This document shows positions 11,201 to 19,106 of a stretch of DNA of 30,346 bases, one piece after another (positions within the stretch are counted from its first letter, which is position 1; each line of letters begins with the position of its first letter). Made by a program: the position numbers and the translations under genes. Source of the stretch: Isoetes engelmannii (lineage: Eukaryota; Streptophyta; Lycopodiopsida; Isoetales; Isoetaceae); NCBI GenBank assembly GCA_011763485.2, contig JAANSK020311485.1, forward strand, positions 1 through 30,346. Reading direction: 5' to 3'. Under the pieces are notes generated by a model that saw only the letters and a list, made by a program, of their open reading frames with translations, made no database searches and was not told where the DNA came from.

Positions 11201-13542
11201 AGACAGAGAGAAGATTAGATCAAAATTGGAAGCTGAATGAACTGTGTATGCACCTCAGTAACAAGTGACACCATAGAATCCTCTACATTCCCCAAATGTA
11301 GAATGATGCTTGCAAATGCCCCAACAAGTGTGATTGAATACCCTAATTCTTCATGTCCTGCCTCTCTTCTATACACCAGAAAACATTTCCACAATCACTG
11401 TCGGTCTCAAACATAGCATGCTATAGAAAATATAGAAGCAATACCTCCTAAAGGTGCTTGCAAAGGGCATAAGTCTTTCAAATGCCTGTTTTAGACTGTC
11501 ATTTCCTGAATATTTCACAATTGCACTTGATAGCTTTCCTACTGCACGTATTGCAATTGAAGTAAGCCGTGGTAGTTTATCAGGGGAATCCAAAATCTTC
11601 AGTATCTCGGTGAGAAGGGACTGCAATATAGTAAACAATATTAACCAAAGAAATAGCACTGCACTGATGGCATCCATGTAAGAGCTTACCTTATATACTT
11701 GGTGCGCATGTTTTATACGTGAATCTTCAGACAATAGACAAACTGCTACCTAAAAATTCACTCCAAGTAAAAGTCTTGATCACAAGCTCTTTATTTTCAT
11801 TCAACATACCTGGGATAAAAATGTGTCATAAGCTGGAAGAGCAGCAGCCCTTAGATCCGAGTTGTTGTGAAGACTAAGAGAAAAAGTGGGCAAACCATAA
11901 GAGAGTATAACTAGTATATATAACCAAGGAAATCTACATTTTGTCCTAACACAGGAAAGGCATGTCATACCCTGGCAAACTGGGGTACTGAATGCCACTT
12001 GATCTCCTAACTAGCATGATAGACTAACATAAAGAAAGGCATGTGATATAAGATGTAAGCATACCAATAGGCATGTAGCCACTTCATAATTTCTAGGCTG
12101 TTTTCAAAAACTGCAATTCGAAAACGGCCCGCATGCCTCCCAAGTAACCGCAAACCCGCTTAAGAAACATAAAAACTATCTTGTCAAACGAGTCTTTCAA
12201 GTTTGATAAAGCGATTATCTTTCTGCACTAATTTAATTTATAAATTTCAGAATGAAATGAAAGGAATATCGAATAAATTGTTCTCAAGCACCCATTTTCC
12301 TTTCTACGTTGTCTTTAAAATTTGTCTATTCCTAAAAACCATCAAATGTCCACCTTTTGCTAAATCATATCTTCGTAGATCCTCTCTGTAGTGAATAACT
12401 TGCTCCAAATAAAGATAAGAACGTCGAGAATTCTCTACAGATCCTGGGAAAGAAACATATATAATTCATCACTTAGTCCTGCAGATGGAGTTTTATTGAG
12501 TTGTTATGAAAACATGGAAAGGATAGTTAAGACATCCGTATTGATGCTTACTGTACCTCCTGCTGGTAGTGAGTCATCAAACCATGTCAACAGTGAATCT
12601 AAGCACTTGACTGCACCAGATATTAATATGTATGATAAATCGCGTCCGGACTTATGAAGCTGCTCCTCCAAAGTGTCAAGACACAGCTTCAATAATGAGC
12701 TGACATTTGATTCAGTGTAAAAAGAAGGAAATGATTCCACAGTACAGCCGAGTGCTGTAAGGATGTTTGATCTTACTGCAAAAGTTAAATCATCAAAATG
12801 CAGAATGTAATAAGAGATAGAAGTCCATTGAGAGCAGATTATCACAACGGGAAATTTATGTATCTAATTATTGTCAAGAATTTTCAAATTTAACTGCCTT
12901 GTTCTTCAAACCAGTGAGTATATTCTTTTCCCAACAAACACAATAACAATAACAGCAAGGATAGAATTACAACATGAGCCAGATGTTTTAGCTTTCTTGT
13001 ACTGCACCAGCATCGTCTCCACTGTTGTCCAGTCTATGGCAGCATCAGAGCATCCTTTGCTTTGGGAATTGAATTCAAACAAGGATAGAAGCAGTACTAA
13101 AGCAGCTGCTTGTACTGATCGTGAATCATCTCTGTGGAACACATTCAAACATCTCTCCTGCAAAGTTATAGCACATTAGCAAAATTGAAAAAAGTAATTC
13201 TGAGGAAAAACTTGATAACCTTACCTTGACTAGCAATGTGTATGGAACCACTTTCTGACCAATAATTTTTATAAATTCTGCCACTAATGTAAGTAGTTTT
13301 TCTCGAGCTTTTTGTATGTTTCTATCTCTCGCAGGTATAAGCCTCTCGACAATAGAAAATATACCATTTTCTCTGTCAAAAATCACGGCAATTGCAAGAG
13401 ATATATCTTGATCGAACAACAAGTTTTTACAAAGATCTAATAAATCTTCTGCTAGAAGAAGGAGCTCTGAGTCCATGCCCTTGAGTGCTTTCTCACACTC
13501 CTCCCTCATTGCTGACATGCACTGCTCAAATTTCTTGTCCAT
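1..13542 (-). CDS. PRKDC: DNA-dependent protein kinase catalytic subunit (DNA-PKcs), N-terminal half, 24 exons, partial at 3' end
   Basis: This is a PIKK-family kinase of nuclear double-strand-break repair by non-homologous end joining, where it binds Ku on DNA ends. Visible exons, in order: 13542-13225, 13157-12971, 12775-12557, 12443-12354, 12158-12065, 11873-11810, 11749-11690, 11620-11445, 11368-11254, 11179-11043, 10949-10617, 10538-10456, 9585-9557, 9320-9149, 9079-8874, 8762-8564, 8264-8075, 7967-7807, 5408-5340, 5268-5126, 4003-3940, 3098-2882, 2608-2396, 2216-1. Junction phases agree throughout. The product, about 1,918 residues, follows human DNA-PKcs from its first residues to the early NUC194 segment. 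Diagnostic matches include IKIIGQKVVPYT, LISGFYKILATT, DRKTKVVSCELLHAVCLFML, KQLIHWMTS with ALLDAILDGLVD, and SMLDRLYNRMGHPSPYHRLG. The chosen ATG (13540-13542) lines up with the human N-terminus. FAT, kinase and FATC domains lie outside the window. Uncertain points are the exon 2 donor (12971 or 12974) and frame continuity of exon 10 near 11100. Confidence 0.93.
2351..2387. repeat. (GGAA)n microsatellite in DNA-PKcs intron 23
   Basis: About nine tandem AAGG/GGAA units occur just inside the donor of intron 23. On the transcribed (minus) strand it is a (TTCC)n pyrimidine tract beginning only about 10 nt after the exon 23 splice donor. Confidence 0.95.
3099..3939 (-). other. DNA-PKcs intron 21 (841 nt), no recognisable insert
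   Basis: The donor is GAG/GTGTGT at 3939 and the acceptor AAATGCAG at 3099. The interior is AT-rich with no convincing reading frame, repeat or transposon signature. Confidence 0.8.
4004..5125 (-). other. DNA-PKcs intron 20 (1,122 nt)
   Basis: The donor is TTAG/GTAAGC at 5125. The acceptor before exon 21 is TGCACAG at 4004. It holds a run of about 17 A on the plus strand near 4074-4090. I see no coding similarity; the short frames inside it do not match any DNA-PKcs segment. Confidence 0.75.
6003..6282. mobile_element. MITE-like element with about 36-bp terminal inverted repeats
   Basis: The left arm (about 6003-6041) and right arm (about 6244-6282) are inverted copies, sharing TGACAAAATATGTT, a short variable part, then GTTAAGCACCTAT. 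I count roughly 34 of 37 matching positions. The core has no coding frame. The size of about 280 bp and AT-rich interior fit a non-autonomous DNA transposon in intron 18. I could not fix a target-site duplication. Confidence 0.65.
6143..6156. other. 14-bp perfect palindrome GTCACGTACGTGAC
   Basis: It is a perfect palindrome with two ACGT cores, resembling the binding motif family of plant bZIP factors (G-box/ABRE-like). It lies inside the MITE-like element in intron 18, so it may be part of that element rather than gene regulation. Confidence 0.5.
6715..6900 (+). pseudogene. Ty1/copia RNase H fragment, decayed
   Basis: Translating the plus strand in two neighbouring frames gives RKSTSG (about 6758-6775) followed by YSIGNGIS, a stop, RSKRENTVALSTIEAEYRA (about 6811-6868). 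This is the characteristic end of copia RNase H (RKSTSGYV...SWRSKKQ..VALSTAEAEY). At least one frameshift and two stops are present, so it is nonfunctional. It lies antisense in DNA-PKcs intron 18. Confidence 0.8.
7355..7485 (+). pseudogene. Ty1/copia reverse-transcriptase fragment, decayed
   Basis: The plus strand reads FKSAFLTGELQETIYMVQP (about 7370-7426), then in another frame EHLACKLQ (about 7431-7454). These match the copia reverse-transcriptase stretch DVKSAFLNGDL.E.IYM.QP and KEHLVCKL. Stops and a frameshift break it. It lies downstream of the RNase H fragment, although reverse transcriptase precedes RNase H in intact copia elements. Confidence 0.8.
8763..8873 (-). other. U12-type AT-AC intron (intron 15 of the DNA-PKcs gene)
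   Basis: After exon 15 ends with Gly-Leu plus two bases (CG, 8875-8874), there is no GT donor and the frame hits TAG almost at once. The next bases are ATATCCTTT (8873-8865), the textbook minor-spliceosome 5' splice site. Near the 3' end is TCTTTGAC (8780-8773), one change from the TCCTTRAC branch consensus, with the branch A (8774) 11 nt before an AC acceptor (8764-8763). Joining gives GLRYSPIATVAIDALERW, which aligns with the human GLSYTPLAEVGLNALEEW. A GT-AG alternative does not restore this match. The intron is 111 nt. Confidence 0.88.
9557..9585 (-). CDS. PRKDC: DNA-PKcs exon 13, a 29-nt microexon
   Basis: The tiny exon lies between the acceptor TGCAATGCAG and the donor GTGATT. It encodes VEFVQGILS plus two bases of the next codon. 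It bridges exon 12 (ending KKFLNL) and exon 14 (starting SQHAPLLLKW), reproducing the human order FINLVEFCREIL followed by EPWVYSF. Phases fit exactly on both sides. It is isolated by introns of 870 and 236 nt. Confidence 0.85.
9586..10455 (-). other. DNA-PKcs intron 12 (870 nt) with an internal tandem duplication
   Basis: The donor is ATCTG/GTAAAG at 10455 and the acceptor TGCAATGCAG at 9586. The middle holds two imperfect copies of a unit of about 200-245 bp. No open frame of note is present. Confidence 0.8.
9641..10080. repeat. Imperfect tandem duplication inside DNA-PKcs intron 12
   Basis: Copy 1 covers about 9641-9884 and copy 2 about 9885-10080. Both begin TGCCACTAATAACATATAG, share the block GGTAATCTGGCTACACTGAC through CAGAGATGTCCTAACGTGCC, and end near CCATTAGA. 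Copy 1 carries an extra AT-rich stretch of about 40 bp (around 9690-9725) missing from copy 2. The shared block is nearly identical, so the duplication is fairly recent. Confidence 0.85.
13225..13542 (-). CDS. PRKDC: DNA-PKcs exon 1 (first coding exon)
   Basis: It encodes 106 residues starting MDKKFEQCMSAM and ending VPYTLLVK before a GTAAGG donor. The frame stays open upstream to about 13640 without another ATG, so the ATG at 13540-13542 is the natural start. From it, the distance to the conserved KAREKLL / GQKVVPY block is about the same as in human DNA-PKcs. A non-ATG extension (Leu-Ile-Ala-Asp) upstream looks like 5' UTR. The segment is the first helical repeats of the N-terminal arm. Confidence 0.85.
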
Positions 13543-13733
13543 CCCAACTGATTTTTCAGGACAAGATGGCTGAATATAATATATGACGGTTCGCACTCGC
13601 AAATCGGCGATCAAATTTACCAGGGGCAGCAGAGATCAACCAGTATTCTAAAATCATGTTGGGACGTCGGGAGACAGGGTTTAACAATTTGCATATGCAA
13701 TAGGCGCGAGAGATGCAACTCTGTCTACTTTGC

Positions 13734-13790
13734 ATACTCGTACATACATCCTACCTGTCTTCTATACTATTTTATACTCGTACATACATC
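13734..13790. repeat. 17-bp direct repeat upstream of the DNA-PKcs gene
   Basis: ATACTCGTACATACATC occurs at 13734-13750 and 13774-13790, 40 bp apart, flanking the possible TATA box. A 12-bp palindrome TTGCATATGCAA lies nearby at 13689-13700. Both could be regulatory, but nothing more than sequence supports this. Confidence 0.6.
13768..13776 (-). promoter_or_regulatory. Possible TATA box of the DNA-PKcs gene
   Basis: TATAAAATA on the minus strand lies about 225 nt upstream of the DNA-PKcs start codon. It sits between two copies of a 17-bp direct repeat. If used, transcription would start near 13740 and leave a 5' UTR of about 200 nt. The assignment rests only on sequence and position; another TATAAA-like string lies near 13793. 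Confidence 0.3.
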
Positions 13791-15259
13791 TTTATAGGCA
13801 TGCCAATAACATTTCAAGGAACTAAGTTGAAATCTCTAGTGTCATGGGCATAAATAGCCAATTAGGCCCAGCTTCCACTAGGTTGGCAGTTGTTGTGAGG
13901 ACGAATCTAGGAGAAACAGATAAGCAACTGACGCCGTTGTTGGGATTCCACTGCATAGTGGGAATTCTCGAGGTGGAGTCAGTTACGAGGATTTTTTGTG
14001 ACGGGGGATGTTGACTGACAGATGGCTGGCAGAGGCAGGGAAAGTTGCCAACTAAGCTGAAGAAAGCTTGAATCTGAAAACTACTACAACTTGTGTGGAA
14101 TGCTGATTCATGCACTTTGATTTCAATAACCTGGTATTTCTTGCAAGCAAGATTACAATATGCCCCCATTGTGGAATCTGGGCCTTAGTATCAAATTAGC
14201 AAGGGGAAAAACCCCATAATCTAAACATACAAAAAGTTAACATGCCACATCTTTTGCCTCTCTTACCCGCCACAATGCGACACGTGTTACACAGTATTTG
14301 CAGGAATGTAAGAATTTTCGCACAATGTCAAATTCTTTGACGCTTTGTTGCCAATCACAATTTGATAAGTGTTACAATTTACTTGCAGAAATTTCAAATT
14401 ATTTAACACTTTGTTGACATTCTGTGTCCGAAGTTGTAAGAAAACAATTCATGTTTTATAAGTGTTTCAGTTTTCGTCCATTGCAAAGACGAATACATGT
14501 ATTCATAGAATAACATAACAACTACATCCGCTTTCGTTCTTACTTCATACCATGCTCCCTAGGCATTTTCGCGCTTAGTGCATTTTCACTTGGATTTGGT
14601 GGTGTTCTGATGATGAATCTAAATTAAGCTTCTGATGCAAGATGATCTACTTTTTCAATTGTTAGATGTATTCATAGTTCATGTTTTCTTTAGCCAATAC
14701 GGCATTTCCATTATTAGCTTGATATGGTAGTATAGGATCCTTAAGTTATGAAGAATAAAGAATTACCCATCAGTTCAGCTACTTGAGAAATCACTCTCAT
14801 TTTGTATGCCATGTACGTTATGTTATTCAAATCGTTTTTCAATGCAAATGTATGTAGTGTGGCGCGATCACCTTTTTTACTACATTTGCTGGTATTGGAG
14901 CTCTATCTGGATACAAATTCAACATAAAAGAGGGTCGTGGTAGCCAATCTTGGTGCAAAAATGCATTATATTGTCTAAAGACGTAATAGCTTATTTTGAA
15001 CTAGGAGGCATCTTTAAAGCAAAACATATTGCATGGATTATAATTTTTATTGGGCTCTTGCATAGAAAGGTAATGTGGTATTTACATCTAATTTTCTAAA
15101 GACTTAAAGTACGTGCAAATACTTCAAATATTAATGTACATTCACATAAAACAATTCTTAACGCACTGGTTTGCAGCTTTACACGGTCAGATTTGATCTG
15201 GACCGTTGATTTGATAGCTGATATCAGCTAATTGTCATGAACCTACGCGAAGAACAGGG

Positions 15260-15312
15260 CAAATACGCAAAGAATACAGAGAAATACACAAGAAATACGG
15301 AGAAATACAAAA
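15260..15312 (+). repeat. Short AAATAC-based tandem repeat
   Basis: Five variants of A(A)ATACxxA(A)AG follow one another with a period of 9-12 bp, giving a purine-rich tract. A TATAAATACA string follows at about 15320. Confidence 0.6.
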
Positions 15313-15400
15313 GAATCTGATATAAATACAAGAGATCTAGAGTACAATGGCCGAAGGCGAACAGGAGAACAAGACAGGAGCAAGAAGGCTCAAGACTGGC

Positions 15401-15421
15401 GTTGAACCGGAATGGTTCAAC
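15401..15421. other. 8-bp stem hairpin
   Basis: GTTGAACC (15401-15408) and GGTTCAAC (15414-15421) are exact complements around a 5-nt loop GGAAT. It lies inside a short 69-codon open frame (15347-15556, MAEGEQENKTGA...) that I do not recognise and do not call a gene. Confidence 0.6.
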
Positions 15422-15570
15422 CAGAAGAAAGCTCTGCTATATATATGCACACCATTGCATGAGATCGTGCCAAGTGTCGCATATCCATGCAGATTCCAAA
15501 AGGTTCCAAAAGGTCCAGGCAGCTACCACACATATGTAGAAGATGTCGCAAGATAATATTACATGAAAAT

Positions 15571-15640
15571 AGTTAGTGCACTTGGCTAAGGCGCGTTGCT
15601 TGCAACTACAAGGTCATGAGTTCGAGTCCCGCTTTGTGCA
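15571..15640 (+). repeat. tRNA-like sequence, probable SINE head
   Basis: A pol III A-box-like string TTGGCTAAGGCG (about 15582-15593) is followed by a B-box-like GAGTTCGAGTCCC (about 15618-15630). The ends TGCAC (15577-15581) and GTGCA (15636-15640) can pair as an acceptor-like stem, and GTTG-CTTG-CAAC could form a middle hairpin. The T-arm stem is poor and the length is short, so it is not a working tRNA. A T-rich tail with repeated TTTTTGTATCC follows. Confidence 0.45.
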
Positions 15641-15673
15641 ATTACTTTTTGTATCCATGTGCTTTTTGTATCC

Positions 15674-15724
15674 GTGTGATGACATACTTGTATAATACTT
15701 GTATAATTCGTATGGTCATCACAC
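15674..15724. repeat. Inverted repeat downstream of the tRNA-like sequence
   Basis: GTGTGATGACATAC (about 15675-15688) is mirrored by GTATGGTCATCACAC (about 15710-15724), with one bulged G and an AT-rich loop containing a repeated ACTTGTATAAT. It may be the 3' part of the SINE-like unit. Confidence 0.7.
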
Positions 15725-15890
15725 TAATAACGTGCATGTGGTTCAAGGTTTATGGAGATGATCTGTAATACCCTAAGATAATCGATGGAAAATGGCATAA
15801 CATCCTAGGGATTTCCACTGCCCTTCCTGTTCTATTGCCCACTTTGCACTCTTGCACAATACCCGAGCAGGAAGAACATAGGGGTTTTAT

Positions 15891-16013
15891 ACCGGATTCA
15901 CAGACTCGAGAAGGAAAAACAGGGGTTTGGAGCGGATTCACAGGTTTTGGAACCGATTCACATGTTTTTGGAGCCGGATTCACAGGCTTTTGGAGCCGAT
16001 TCGGCGGTTTTGA
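15891..16013 (+). repeat. 20-22 bp tandem repeat (GATTCACAGGTTTTGG type)
   Basis: Five degenerate units built on AGCCGGATTCACAGGTTTTG run across this stretch; the first is interrupted by about 20 bp of purine-rich sequence. The proline-rich minus-strand and glycine/phenylalanine-rich plus-strand frames are products of the repeat, not genes. Confidence 0.8.
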
Positions 16014-16289
16014 AGTTGTTTTGGCACAGTAAACAGGATGTACCATATGCCACAGCCACATAGAACATGCTTTTCTAATATAAGAAACAGAAAGGCTATT
16101 CTAAAGGATGACAAGCGCCACTCAAGATAGCTGCTGGCGGATCTTACTGAACAGATTATAAAAAATGGAGCTCAAAATACGAAACAGAGCTCAAAAGAGT
16201 GCCAGATTCATGAGTGTAAAAACAAAGCTTAAAACACAAAACATAGCTCAAGATAGTGAGTGTGAAGCCTAGAATCAGAGCGTTAAGGG

Positions 16290-16435
16290 AGATAACGCGC
16301 TGGCCCTCGGGCATTACCTCTAGAAAAAATTCAGCATGGCCAAAATGTCTCGGGCGTACTGCACACACCCTCACCATTACGGCCATACCACAATTTTTTT
16401 TTTTCAGATAACACCCTCGGCCCAGGGCGTTATCT
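16290..16435. mobile_element. 146-bp MITE-like element with 29-bp imperfect terminal inverted repeats
   Basis: The left end AGATAACGCGCTGGCCC... (16290-16318) and the inverted right end (16407-16435, ending GGGCGTTATCT) share about three quarters of 29 positions, including AGATAACGC at the very tips. The interior contains a run of 11 or more T. No target-site duplication is obvious. Confidence 0.55.
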
Positions 16436-16648
16436 ACACCATAATGTAAGGAAATTCCTCTATTTGTCTAATGGAATTAACTTGATGTGGTATGTTATTT
16501 TTTAAGATTGTATAATTTCGTAATTCTATCTAGTATTTTGGCAAGGAGCAACAATTTACCTTTTAGTCATCATTGTGCACTTCTTTACAATGTGGTGCAT
16601 TTACATGTGAAAAAGATTGGTACCAATGTTATGTTGGTGGTGGCCAAG

Positions 16649-16860
16649 TTCGGATTGCTCCAGCGCCTCCAGGGTTTGATTTCGGATTGCTCCAGCGCCT
16701 CAAGGGTTTGATTTCGGATTGTTCCAGTGCCTCCAGAGTTTGAGTTCGGATTGCTCCAACGCCTCCAGGGTTTGATTTCGGGTTGCCCAGTGCCTTTGAT
16801 TTCGGTTTGCTCCAGCGCCTCCAGGGTTTGATTTCGGATTGCTCCAGCGCCTCAAGGGAC
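16649..16860 (+). repeat. 32-bp tandem repeat array
   Basis: Seven units of about 32 bp, each like TCGGATTGCTCCAGCGCC followed by a CCAGGGTTTGATT part. The fifth is truncated to about 24 bp. Units differ at a few positions (CAGCG/CAACG/CAGTG; CCAGG/CAAGG). It lies just ahead of the LINE and may be part of its 5' UTR. Confidence 0.9.
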
Positions 16861-17458
16861 GATTTCTTCCAGCGATTTGAATCGTTGGCTCCAGCGTTGC
16901 TCCTGCAAGTTTAAACAATTGGTACATCCATCCATTGCTCCAGGGATTTCCTTCCGGTCGGCCAGGTTTGCATCTGTTGCGCTTCCGGTGTGCCGTTGTT
17001 TTGCTATTGTTTTTTGCACCCGAAGGGCTTTTGTTCTGCCCGTGTTTTACCTTTGTCTTTGCTTTCGGTTGGCTTTGGTTCTGCCGCTGTTTTGCCCCTC
17101 ACCTGCCCCCTGCTCTGCCTTCGCTTTGCGTCTATAGGTTTTGCCCCGGGTTGGCCTTGCGAGTATTTCTTACCTCTGTTATGCCCTTGCTTTGCCTCCA
17201 CTTCGCCTACTCTTTACCTTCGGATCCTCTTTGTTCTGCTACTGTTTCGCCCTCCAATTGGCTGACCTTTGCCTCTGTCCAGCCTCTCGTCTGCTCACCA
17301 ATTCGCATCTCCTCTCCTCCTTACAGTCCGGTGGTTGAGCCTCTGTATTCCCTGCTTGTTCCTGATTCTTGCGCTGCCAGCCACTCTAGCCTCCCCAAAT
17401 TTGCTCTTAGGAACCATTTTTGGCATGTAGTGCAAGCTTTGACTCCTTTCAGTTGACC
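16861..17458 (+). other. Pyrimidine-rich region ahead of the LINE
   Basis: It is rich in T and C, with loosely repeated TTTGCC / TTCTGCC / CTTTCGG words. A 173-codon open frame (16935-17456) exists on the plus strand, but its product is a low-complexity mix of Leu, Phe, Cys, Pro and Ser following the base bias, so I do not call it a gene. It is probably LINE 5' UTR or a decayed simple repeat. Confidence 0.5.
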
Positions 17459-17477
17459 CCCCCCCCCCCCCCCCCCA
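17458..17477 (+). repeat. Poly-C tract
   Basis: An almost pure run of about 20 C immediately precedes the LINE ORF1 region. Such tracts are unusual and may be a 5' boundary mark of the element; assembly length is unreliable in such runs. Confidence 0.85.
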
Positions 17478-17585
17478 ACCCCAAAAACAACCATGGTCAC
17501 CCCGACATTTGAGATACCGGACGAGCCATAGGCCGCCATGAATGTCGACGAGCCCGACCACCACAACCCTACACCTTGAGCCGAC

Positions 17586-19090
17586 ATGGCAGCCAAACTT
17601 TTGCTAGGGGAAGCCATTGACAGGATCACCATTCGCAGGACAGACACATTCGACAAGGTCGACAGGATCACACTTAAGCATGCAGTACGTGAGAAGATCC
17701 GAGCAACGTACATGGCCCGCCAGGCCTATAACCGTCATGCCGCCCTGGCAGCGACCCGAGCCTCCTCTCCTAGCCTACAACACAGACCCAAATGCCCGAC
17801 GCCCGCTGGCGCGACATCCAGATAATGATTGAGCAGCACGACTTACGCGTTAAGGGTATCGAAGACGAGCTCCGTCAGCTCCGGGCCTCCGCCTTGAAGC
17901 TCCTGAAGAAGCAGCTAGCAGCAAAGGAGCAGAGGATCTCAGCCCTAGAAACCCAGGTGCAGCAACTTCAGGACGGTCTCAGGCTTGCCCACACAGAAAG
18001 ACACCAGGACAGGGAACGGCTTGATGCCTTGCAAGCAACAGTTGATGAATTTTCCTCTAGAATGAACAACATGGCCTCAGCCAACCACACCTTCCAGGAT
18101 GACATGCAGGCAACCTTGGCACGGCTTCGGTCAGGATTGATGAGGGGGATGCCGCCCAGGAAAGACGCCACAGGCCAGACTCAGACATCACGGGTGAGGA
18201 TGTGGGACAAGCACTCGCCACCCTCCACAGCTTGGCTCGCGCGATGGGTGAAATGCGGGCCACGGTAACTGAATACTGCAAGGGTCTTCATGCAGGAGCA
18301 CACGCCCTGCTGACACACTACGGGAATGCCATACAAGACCATGAAGCACGGTTGCAATAATCATTGGAGGAATGGAAGCAGCAGCTGTGCATTGACTCGC
18401 TCCTGTCCCGACAATCGCCACCCATACCATGTCAAGAGGCCCAGCCTGCTCCCAACCGGGAGGGGTACCGAGCCACATGTGACCAGCGTCAGCCCACACG
18501 CATACCCGAAGCTCCGCGTGCGCCTTAGTCACGCCCGCAACAACGCACCACATCATAGGGCCCACTTCAAGGGCCACAGCCAGGCCGGGAAACAAGAGCG
18601 TCTTCGAGAAGCATAGCTCCGAAAGACGCGGAGTCCAAGGAGCGTAGACGGAGACAGCACAATGTGGTGGTACGGGTTTGTCGGAGTCTGCCCGGGAGGA
18701 CTTACGTGAGCACATATAGACCGACATCCTCAGCCACATGCAGTTCTCCACCACAGTGCGCATTTCCAGGGCCAGCCAGCATGGGCCGCTTGGCCAGGAC
18801 CGGTCACGCTTAGTCATATTCACAGTGGCAGACGCTAAGGTCCGGGATGAGATCTTGCGGCAGGGCCCAAAGCTAAAGGGTACCCCTTTTTACATCAGTC
18901 GTGACCTCACCCCCGAACAACAGCAGATAGAGCTCTGCCGCATCAGAGATGCCGGGACAAGGAGGGAGTCAGATGGCGCTCCAGTGCCCGCCGGCACCGG
19001 TGCGGCCCATGACACACCCTCGGGTCAGGCAGAACAGCCCCTCCCGACAGTTGCAGCAGCCCATGCACAAACTTCGGCAGCGACAAAATA
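17586..19090 (+). pseudogene. LINE ORF1 remnant: coiled coil and L1-like RNA-binding part
   Basis: The frame at 17792-18268 gives a long heptad-like coiled coil (DELRQLRASALKLLKKQLAA, then ISALETQVQQLQDGLRLA). Near 18130-18165 the helical reading moves to another frame (ALATLHSLARAMGEM). The last part (18738-19090) contains RSRLVIFTVADAKVRDEILR and GTPFYISRDLTPEQQQIE, the pattern of the L1 ORF1p RNA-binding and C-terminal domains. Upstream of 17586 two stops interrupt a frame starting at the ATG near 17492. In L1-type elements this protein coats the RNA and acts as a nucleic-acid chaperone. This copy is frameshifted at least twice. Confidence 0.75.
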
Positions 19091-19106
19091 GGGATTGTGC
19101 CTCAAG

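Larger units (their letters stand above)
13543..15345. other. Upstream region of the DNA-PKcs gene, no gene recognised
   Basis: About 1.8 kb, AT-rich. It holds the possible 5' UTR and promoter (13543-13800). A minus-strand open frame at 13822-14169 matches nothing I know. From 14170 to 15180 I see nothing but AT-rich DNA. A short hairpin-forming string (GGTCAGAT...ATCTGGACC) lies near 15186-15205. Confidence 0.5.

Noticed and set aside
13822-14169. 115-codon minus-strand frame upstream of the DNA-PKcs gene
   Set aside because: It does not match the DNA-PKcs N-terminus and has no recognisable family. Exon 1 already provides a start that lines up with the human protein.
15347-15556. 69-codon ORF starting MAEGEQENKTGA as a small gene
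   Set aside because: It has a plausible TATA-like string upstream but no homology or domain, and it sits in repeat-rich DNA with a hairpin inside the frame.
15571-15640. Functional tRNA gene
   Set aside because: The T-arm does not pair well, the length is short and the acceptor stem is incomplete. A tRNA-derived repeat fits better.
16649-16860. CRISPR-like array of 32-bp units
   Set aside because: The units are contiguous with no unique spacers, and the context is a eukaryotic genome with a LINE alongside.
16935-17456. 173-codon open frame rich in Leu, Phe, Cys and Pro
   Set aside because: It follows the strong T/C bias of the region, overlaps other equally long frames and shows no domain. 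It is probably untranslated LINE leader.
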